DNA from: Epichloe hybrida
Lineage: Eukaryota; Ascomycota; Sordariomycetes; Hypocreales; Clavicipitaceae
Assembly: GCA_019022495.1 (NCBI GenBank)
Contig: JAFEKR010000026.1
Location: forward strand, 372,001 to 436,000
Length of the DNA: 64,000 nucleotides
Direction: 5' to 3'
Shown here: positions 1 through 9,000 of the stretch, one piece after another
How positions within the stretch are numbered: the first letter of the stretch is position 1
Layout: every line of letters begins with the position of its first letter
Program-made: the position numbers and the translations under genes
The notes under the pieces: model-generated
Told to the model about the DNA's origin: nothing
What the model saw: the letters and a program-made list of their open reading frames with translations, nothing else
Databases searched by the model: none

Positions 1-3000
1 ACCCTCAGTCGCTTTTGTCACAACCTCCGAAGCACCCAAATGATGGTCGCCAATACGTCAAGTTTCAGAACAAAATCCACGATCGCCACTACTGGTTGTT
101 TCAAGGCGAACAGACGCCAGTTGAGCGCGAAGACTACATCATCACCCCATACGTGGAGCGCAATCTTCTAAATCTGGTGCGAGCAACTTCCACGAGGCGA
201 TTTCCGGTCCTGATTCAGGGCCCAACTTCTGCGGGAAAGACAAGTATGATTGAGTACCTCGCAAATTTCACTGGCAATAAGTTTGTTCGCATCAACAATC
301 ACGAGCACACCGATCTCCAGGAATATCTGGGGACCTATGCATCAGGTCCAGATGGGAAGCTACGTTTCCAAGAGGGGTTGCTCGTCCAAGCTATGCGCCA
401 AGGTCACTGGATCGTACTCGACGAGCTCAACCTGGCCCCAACTGATGTGCTGGAAGCATTGAACCGACTGTTGGATGACAACCGAGAACTTCTCATTCCA
501 GAAACCCAAGAGATAGTTCGCCCTCACGAAAATTTTATCCTCTTCGCAACTCAGAACCCTCCTGGTCTTTATGGGGGCAGGAAAGTACTCTCCCGCGCGT
601 TCAGAAACCGTTTCCTGGAACTGCATTTTGATGACATTCCGGAGGACGAACTGGAGTATATTCTTCAACAACGAAGCCGGAATACGTCGCCCCCCGACTG
701 CCGCCGCATTGTGACCGTTTACAAAGAGCTTTCCAGACTTCGTCAGACAAGTCGTCTTTTTGAGCAAAAGGATAGTTTTGCTACGCTAAGAGACCTATTT
801 CGCTGGGCTATGAGAGAAGCAGATACAAGGGAAGAAATTGCCGCACACGGCTTCATGCTTTTGGCAGAGAGAGTTCGGGTCGAGGAAGAGCGTATTGCTG
901 TCAAGGGAATAATTGAGAAGGTCTTCAAAGTCAAAATCGATCCCCATGATCTGTACTCTGCTTCGAAGGCTCCCGAGCTGAAACAAATTACCGAGGTTCC
1001 CAACTCTCAGGGTGTGGTTTGGACGCACGCGATGCGGAGGCTGTACGTGCTTGTTTCTCGAGCTTTGCAGAACAACGAGCCTGTATTACTTGTCGGCGAC
1101 ACTGGCTGCGGCAAGACTACCGTTGTGCAGTTGCTAGCAGAGGCTCTCAAACAGAAATTGCATATTGTCAATGCTCATCAAAACACCGAGACAGGTGACC
1201 TGATCGGATCTCAGCGTCCAGTCCGAAACCGTGGTGCCATTATTGAGGCATTGGACGTAGACCTGAATGCGCTTCTCGGATCCCTCGGTCACGATATTCC
1301 TCCAACACTGAACGGGAAGCTCTCCAGTTACGAGGCTCTCGATGCTCCAACAGTGAATGCTATCCCGCAGATGGTACGCGACCGGATAGCAGCAAACGCA
1401 ACCAGATCAAAAGCACTGTTCGAGTGGTCCGATGGAGCCTTGGTGGAGGCTATGAGGGCTGGCCACTTCTTTCTGCTAGACGAGATTTCACTAGCAGACG
1501 ACTCTGTTTTAGAGAGGCTCAATTCTGTTCTTGAACCTCAAAGAACATTGCTACTGGCTGAAAAGGGCATCGATAATTCATTTGTAGTTGCCTCTGATGG
1601 ATTTCAATTCTTTGCCACAATGAACCCAGGTGGCGACTTCGGGAAGAAGGAACTTTCACCTGCACTTAGAAATCGATTTACGGAAATCTGGGTACCGCCA
1701 TTATCCGAAAGCGAAGATATCTACGAGATCGTCAAAACCAAGCTCGCAGATGAATCGAAGCACTTGGTGGATGCCATGGTTGACTTTGCTCACTGGTTTG
1801 CCCAGAAATTCCGATCCATGGCAACCAGTGCTTTTTCAGTCCGAGAAATCCTTGTCTGGGTGCAATTTATCAATACCTTTGAGGCTGAAAACCCGTTGGT
1901 TCCGTTCGTTCACGGCGCTGCAGCCATCTTTGTCGATAGTATCGGAGCTAACCCATCGGCTATGTTGGCTACAGACTTGAAGACGGTCCAAGTTCAGAGA
2001 CAGGAATGCCTCCAAAAACTTGGAGAGTTGACAGGGGAGAACGTGTTCGAGATTTACACTGCAGAGCCCATTATCGACATCAAGGACGATTCGCTTACGA
2101 TTGGCGACTTCAGCACACCTCGAAATCCAACAGGCGCCGCGGACCAAACGTTTGCCTTCCATGCTCCGACAACCAGACTGAACGCAATGAGGGTGGTACG
2201 CGCGCTGCAAATGCAGAAGCCTATTCTTCTCGAGGGTAGCCCTGGTGTGGGCAAGACCACCTTGGTAGCCGCACTCTCTCAGGCATGTGGTCGACCTCTC
2301 ACAAGAATCAACTTATCCGATCAGACAGACTTGATGGATCTTTTCGGTACTGATGTCCCTATTGAGGGTGAAGACGCTGGCAATTTTGCTTGGAAAGATG
2401 CTCCTTTTCTCCAGGCTATGCAAAAGGGCGAATGGGTTTTGCTAGACGAAATGAATCTTGCGTCGCAGTCCGTTTTGGAAGGATTGAACGCATGTTTGGA
2501 CCATCGTGGCGAGGTCTACATCTCCGAACTCGATCAAGTTTTCAAACGTCACCCCGACTTCCGCTTATTCGCAGCCCAAAACCCGCATCACCAGGGCGGC
2601 GGTCGCAAAGGTCTCCCTGCTTCATTCGTAAATCGTTTCATCGTCGTATACGCGGATGTGTTCAAGGACGAGGACTTGAGGCTTATTGCGTCTCACAACT
2701 TCCCCGAACTTGACCATGGTGTAATAGCACATTTGATCGAATTTGTATCCAAACTTGAGCATCAAATTGTGGTAGAGAAGACGTTCGGCTCCCAAGGAGG
2801 CCCGTGGGAGTTCAACCTTCGAGATGTTCTAAGATGGCTACATCTGTTGACTTCGTCTGATCCTCTGCTCCAAACAGCACAAATAGATGACTTCCTTGAC
2901 ATCATCGTGAGACAACGTTTCCGCACGCCAAGTGATCGGGCAGAGGTTGACCAGTTGTTTGCTCGCGTGGTCGGATGGAAGCCCCGAAGCCACAGCCTTT

Positions 3001-6000
3001 ATCACAACTTGAACTCGACATTTGGCCAAGTAGGCTTCGCACTGCTGCCAAGAAATCTGGACGTACAGCCTGAAAACCTGCCCAATATCGACATTGTCCC
3101 AAGACTTGCTGAGTTGGAGTCAATCATGGTTTGCGTGAAGCAAAACATTCCGTGCATCCTTAGCAGCCCCTCAGGATACGGCAAATCCTCATTGCTCAAC
3201 TACGTTGCAGCACTATCAGGTAAACACCTGGTGGTATTCCCCATGAATGCGGACATTGATACAATGGATCTCGTTGGTGGATTTGAGCAGGCCGATCCTC
3301 TCCGTGAAGTCAACGCGGCCTTGGTTGATCTTCGTGAATACTTACAGAATTCTGTAATGTCACTCGTTCCGTCTGCAGCACCCGTCGAAGTATTGAACTT
3401 GTTGCATCTTCTTGACGCACACAATGGTCATCATGAGAGTCTATCCTCCATACTTTCTGCCATTCTCGCCTTGTTGGAAAGGGTTTCGTCTAATTCTGAG
3501 GCTGGTATCGTTCTGACAAGGGTCAAGCAACTACTTGAAAGCCCGCTCCATCTCGAAAACCCTCGATTCGAGTGGCTTGACGGTGTGATTGTCAAGGCAC
3601 TTGTCACTGGTCAGTGGTTAGTATTGGACAATGCCAACATGTGTAACGCCTCTGTGCTGGATCGCTTGAACTCATTACTGGAGCCGAATGGCTTTCTGAG
3701 TATCAATGAACACTGCGACTCAGATGGCAAGCCAAGGATCATCAGACCTCATCCAGATTTCAGAATATTCTTGACCATGGACTCGAGACATGGAGAGCTT
3801 TCGCGCGCGATGAGGAACAGAGCTGTTGAGATCCATATCCACGCTCCCCCACCAGAATCAGCAGCGTGTCTCAGCAAAATTTCACCTGTTGAGGGAAGCT
3901 TACAACGTTATCACGACTCACATGTTTCAACGATCGTCGACACAAAAGACCCTCCTGAGGTAAGCGTTTCACGAATAGCTCTCGAGCATCTGTCCCTGGA
4001 TGATATCTCCCTGCTCTCCCGGTATGTCAACCAGCTGCCAAGGAAGGGAGAGCACAGCGAGAAACTCAGATCGGTATCGCGAGACCTATTGCAATTCCTC
4101 GAAACGTCCCACGGGTCCCAGGTCTTGCGCAGTATCATGCAGCTTTACTCAGCCCTGCCGCAAAACGCTACTGGAGACGCTCCAAAGGCTCAGTCGATCC
4201 ACACATTGAACAATGAAATAGTCGCCAAGCTACTTCCTCACCCGACCCTGGCTTCCTGGACCGGAGTACGTTACGAGACATCTCGACGCATACATGAAAT
4301 CCGCCGGACAATCCAGAAATATCAAGATCAAACGCAAGCGGCCAAGCTGGCTTCGCTCAGCCGTTTGCAACGGTCTCTCATCAGTGATCGCGTCGCAGCA
4401 GTTTCCAAAGATTCAACAGTCAAGCTCAGCACGTTCCTCTCGTCAATCATGGCTGCGATGGAAAGTTACCTGCACCAGGACTTGGATGCGTCTGATGTTT
4501 TTCTGGCACGGCTTCAATCGCTCGAGTTCCTTAGGCTTTTCTTGGAACAGACCGTTTCACTCTCCTCTAGCCAAGATTTTGACGACGCATACTTTCAGGC
4601 TCATGTGATCCTAGGTACCAGGAAGCTGCAAGCGTTTGTCCAAACTATGACAATGCAGGTCGACTCGTCTTTCCTATCACTAGCCATGAATCAACTGTCC
4701 AGTAGCTTCGATGGCGGCTTTCAGCTGTCAACAGGTCTGAGCATGGAAGCACTCTGGAATGTTTTTAGACCGATCCCCATCTCGACGCAAACTCAATTCA
4801 ACCGATCCAATGAGCTCGACCATCTTGCCTCCAGATTTGATGCTCTCCGATGGAAGGCGGCCTCGTCTATCTCTGACTTGTCCAAAGCTCAAAAAGCCTT
4901 GGCAAGCGCTTACGAAATTGTGAGAAACGACTACATGCCCAGTGAGCAGCTCGTGAAGGACCTCACGGCAGCTATTGAAGATCTGGAAACTCGCATTGGG
5001 CATGAGTTACAAGAGACGCTACCTTTTTTCGCATCCGAATTTGAATACCTCAGACAATTGTGGATGCTGCGATCTTCGGCAAATGGGACATATAGTCTTG
5101 AGCCGGACAGCCAACTCGTGATTTTGTCCAATGTCCCCACTAAAGCCACGATGATGCTCTCCAGTTCTTCCGAGAAGGCCATTAAATTGCAGTCCTTGGC
5201 CTACCTAGCCCACCAGGGCATCTTTGCCTGGGATGGCAAGTTGACAATTTCGCTTTGGGAGAAATTGAGCAACATGAGCAGCGTCAGCTTAAGTTCTCTA
5301 GCCCTTCTAGAGACAGAACTGCCCATTCTTGGCCAGCACTTGGCCGCACTGACTTCGCAGATTGCAGCAGATCCCCTTGTCAACCTCAACAACTTGCTTT
5401 GGAATATTCTTCTTGACACCTTTGAGGCTCACGATTCAAACTTCAAGACTGAGCTGATCAAATGCGTTGGGAGAATTGAGGATAACATCATGCCACTCTC
5501 GATCATCGCCCAGGAGGGCCTCAGTTCGCCCAATGCGATTTTTGACGGGCTCATTCAAACCATCGACGTTGCTCATCTTCGGCAAACTACTTTGGATCAT
5601 TTCATTCCTGCCATTGTTGGTATTGTTGCTGCCAGGGTCAAGTCAAGCAGAGCGACATATTTCTCGGCTTTGGCTTGGCTTCAATTTAGCATCGGTCTTG
5701 TCAAGCTCTACGTCCCAGATCGAATCTTTGATCCACAACTACAGCCCAAGGCGGAGCTGGCATTTTATGCTCAACTCGAGGAGGCTCTACAAGACAAGTT
5801 GTCTGCACTGAAGGCTTTCCAGTCCAAATTTACCGGACAATCTACAAGTGCCAGGATTGACTTGGTCAAATATCAGCTTGATCAACTGGGCCCACCACCG
5901 AAAGAAATCAGTCCTGTTTTTCGGCCTGAAAGATCCGGTCTCGCTCAACTCCACGCAGAATTTTCAAACATTTTGAAGACAATCACCAATCCTGGGCTAC

Positions 6001-9000
6001 AAACGATGATCAATGGCCCCGACTCAAATTTGGAGAACTCTGATAAGGATGCGTTGAAACTTGTTCGAGACAACGTATCTCGACTCATCGATCGCCTCTC
6101 ATCTCGCTTCGAGGCGTATCAAGACATGACGAGGCCAGCCGTCAGTATTTTACGTTGTCTCTCGATTGGTCTTTCGCTGTGTGATGCCACCAGGGCCGAA
6201 AATCTGGACACGACGACCGATTGCCTTGTGAACTCGACACCATTCTTCGGCCCCCTGATTCAAGACTCGCAGGCTCAGAAGCTAGGCACCAACACCTTTG
6301 AATTCCTCAGCTTGATGGCCACCAACGTCGCAGTCGATGGAGTAACAGCGCTTTCCGCTCCCACCCGAGAAGCTGTATTCGAATGTTTTCACAGGTTTTA
6401 CGATGATTGGAACAAGAAGTTGGACGCGGACAGGAAGGCCGAGGCTGCCAGTACTAGTCTGTACAGATTCCGTGGTACCTTGGATGACGAGGAAGAGATC
6501 GATGCTATGGAGTTCAATGAGCTATTCCCCACGTTTGATGAGGAGGATGCGACCGTACGCGCAGACAAGACCCCCGACCAGGTTCGAACTACTTCCTTGA
6601 AGGTAGCAGAAGCTCATCGCAAAATCTTCCTCGATCGTCAAGAACCCAAAAAGGCGCTCCGCGAATCCTGCATGGCTGTGGGAAGGCGCATTGTAGCCGA
6701 AATGCATGGTCAAGACAATGTCGACCACAGTGTCAACTCCAAGATGCTCGCTAGTACGATTCTTCTGTTGGGAGAAAAGACAGAAGATCTGCAGTACCCC
6801 ATATCCAGCAAGGAGTACAATTTCTATGCAGATGCCAACCTGACCGAAGCGCGACAGCTGGTTTCCCTCGCCCGCAAAATCAAAGCTCGCTTCCGAGAAT
6901 TGCAACGTGTCGATGAGATAGGGCATATGCAAACATTAGCTGATGTGATTCAGTCATGCGACAAGCTTACCGAGCAAGTCCACGGAGAACCATTGGCTAA
7001 ACTGCTACCAAAAGTTGAGCAGCTTCATGCTCATGTGTACGAATGGCAGTTCGGCGGCTGGGCTAGCAAAGTCTATGCTGTTCTCTCCCTCCATAATCTT
7101 CTGACCGACACCGTCATCAGGTGGCGCCGTCTTGAACTCTCCACATGGGCCAACCTATTCGACATGGAGCAAAAGAAATGCCAAGATGACGCCTACTCTT
7201 GGTGGTTTGTGGCCTATCAAATGGCTGTTGCCGTGCCTTTGACAATGGTTGATTCACGGTCCGAATTGCAAGGATATTCGAAATCTCTGATTGAGAGTCT
7301 GGAGCTTTACTTTTCCAGCTCCATTGTAGGTCAATTCAAAACTCGAGTCGCTTTGCTACGCCAACTTCTGAGCCATCTCAGAATGTTGACTCACGACTAC
7401 CCTTCCTTGGACATAATTTGCGTTGCAGTTGGAAACTTTGTTCAGTATTATTCTCGGTTTGAGAAGGCTGCTGATGAAGCTATTCAGAGGGGCCGCGTGC
7501 CTATCGACAAGAAGATGAAGGATATTCTTCTCATGGCGAGCTGGAAAGACACCAACATTAATGCTCTTCGGGAGAGCGCTCGAAAGTCCCATCAGAAGCT
7601 GTTCAGACTGATTCGCAAATTCCGAGGCGTTCTGGGTCAAGAAATGAGATTGTGCATCGCACAAGGGCTCCCTGATGAAGACATTACGGTGAAAGCAAGC
7701 ACTGCAGCCAGTCCTGATGCAACTGAGGTTTCAGTGGTCGGAACTCATCCACTGGAAAAATCACTGCCTGGCTGGCTCGAAAGTCACAGAAGATTGGGCA
7801 ACTTGTCAAGGACGGTGTCAGTGATGAGGAAGATTGGGCATAGTCCCGAGGTCTCAAGCAGCATGTCAAATTTGGTTCTCGACTTCGTCACTGAGCTCAA
7901 TACATCAATGGCAGAACTACGAAAAGAAACACCTTCAGTGCTCAGTGATGACAACAAAGATCAGGTAAAGCATCTCAAAACTCGAAAGCGTAAGCTTTTT
8001 GCCGACACATTGCGGGACCTTCGAACCATGGGACTGCAGCACAACTTGTCCCAAGACAAATTGGGAGAGCAAAATTCGCTCGCTGTCGTCTTGTCAAACC
8101 TCGCGGCCCTTGATTTGACTGAGACCGGAAGAGCTAAGGAAGCTGAGTACTTCTTGCACAAGACATTGGATCTTGCACCGCGGGCTAGAGAAGCTCTCCG
8201 AGAACACTCTGAGGATTTGTCGACTGCCGAAGTGGCGAGAAGTGTAGGGTTCGTTGAGGGCTTGATCAGCTTCAGCTTATCTCAGCGTCAAACCCTTGGA
8301 ACTGTCAGCAAACTACGCGATAGCTTGCGGGAAACAATCGCCCGATTCAAGCACCTGGGCGATGTGTCCAAGAACGGTGCGCTAGTTCTCAAAACACACC
8401 ACACCACTTGGCCACGTCTGCTTCCTTGGCTCGTTCATGGCATCGACTTTGCTATCCGGCTCGTTGAAATTCATGGGAAGATTGGACAGATTGACAACCT
8501 GGTTGTGACTCAAGACTTGCGGCAGTGGGCGACACGAATCAGTGCACGATCTGCTACTGCACGTGGCCTCCTTGATCTTCCATCCAATATCAGCTCAGCT
8601 TCTCACGAAAAATTAGAGCAAGAGGTTCTGGGTGATCTGAACGAACTGAACGAGCATCTTCGTTCCGTGGCAACGGCTCGTCCTGATTTAGCATTCGTTG
8701 TTACTCACCTCACGGCTTGGACCCATCCTGAATGTACCAATGACAACACGTCTCGCCAAGATACTGATCTTCTTGAATTTGCCGATTCCGTATCAAAGCT
8801 TACGGATGCGGTTCTTGTCGCCATAGAAGGGGTCAAGAAGAAAGGCGCCGCCATTCCCAGAGATGAAAGCGAACCTGGCTGGCTGACCAAACACAACGAG
8901 GCTTTCTTCGTGATGTTACGCCAACTTCGTATGGACATCGTGGAGCGCAATGTTCGTAGATGCATTGAACAAATGCAGCGAGTTCGATTGAACGATTCCC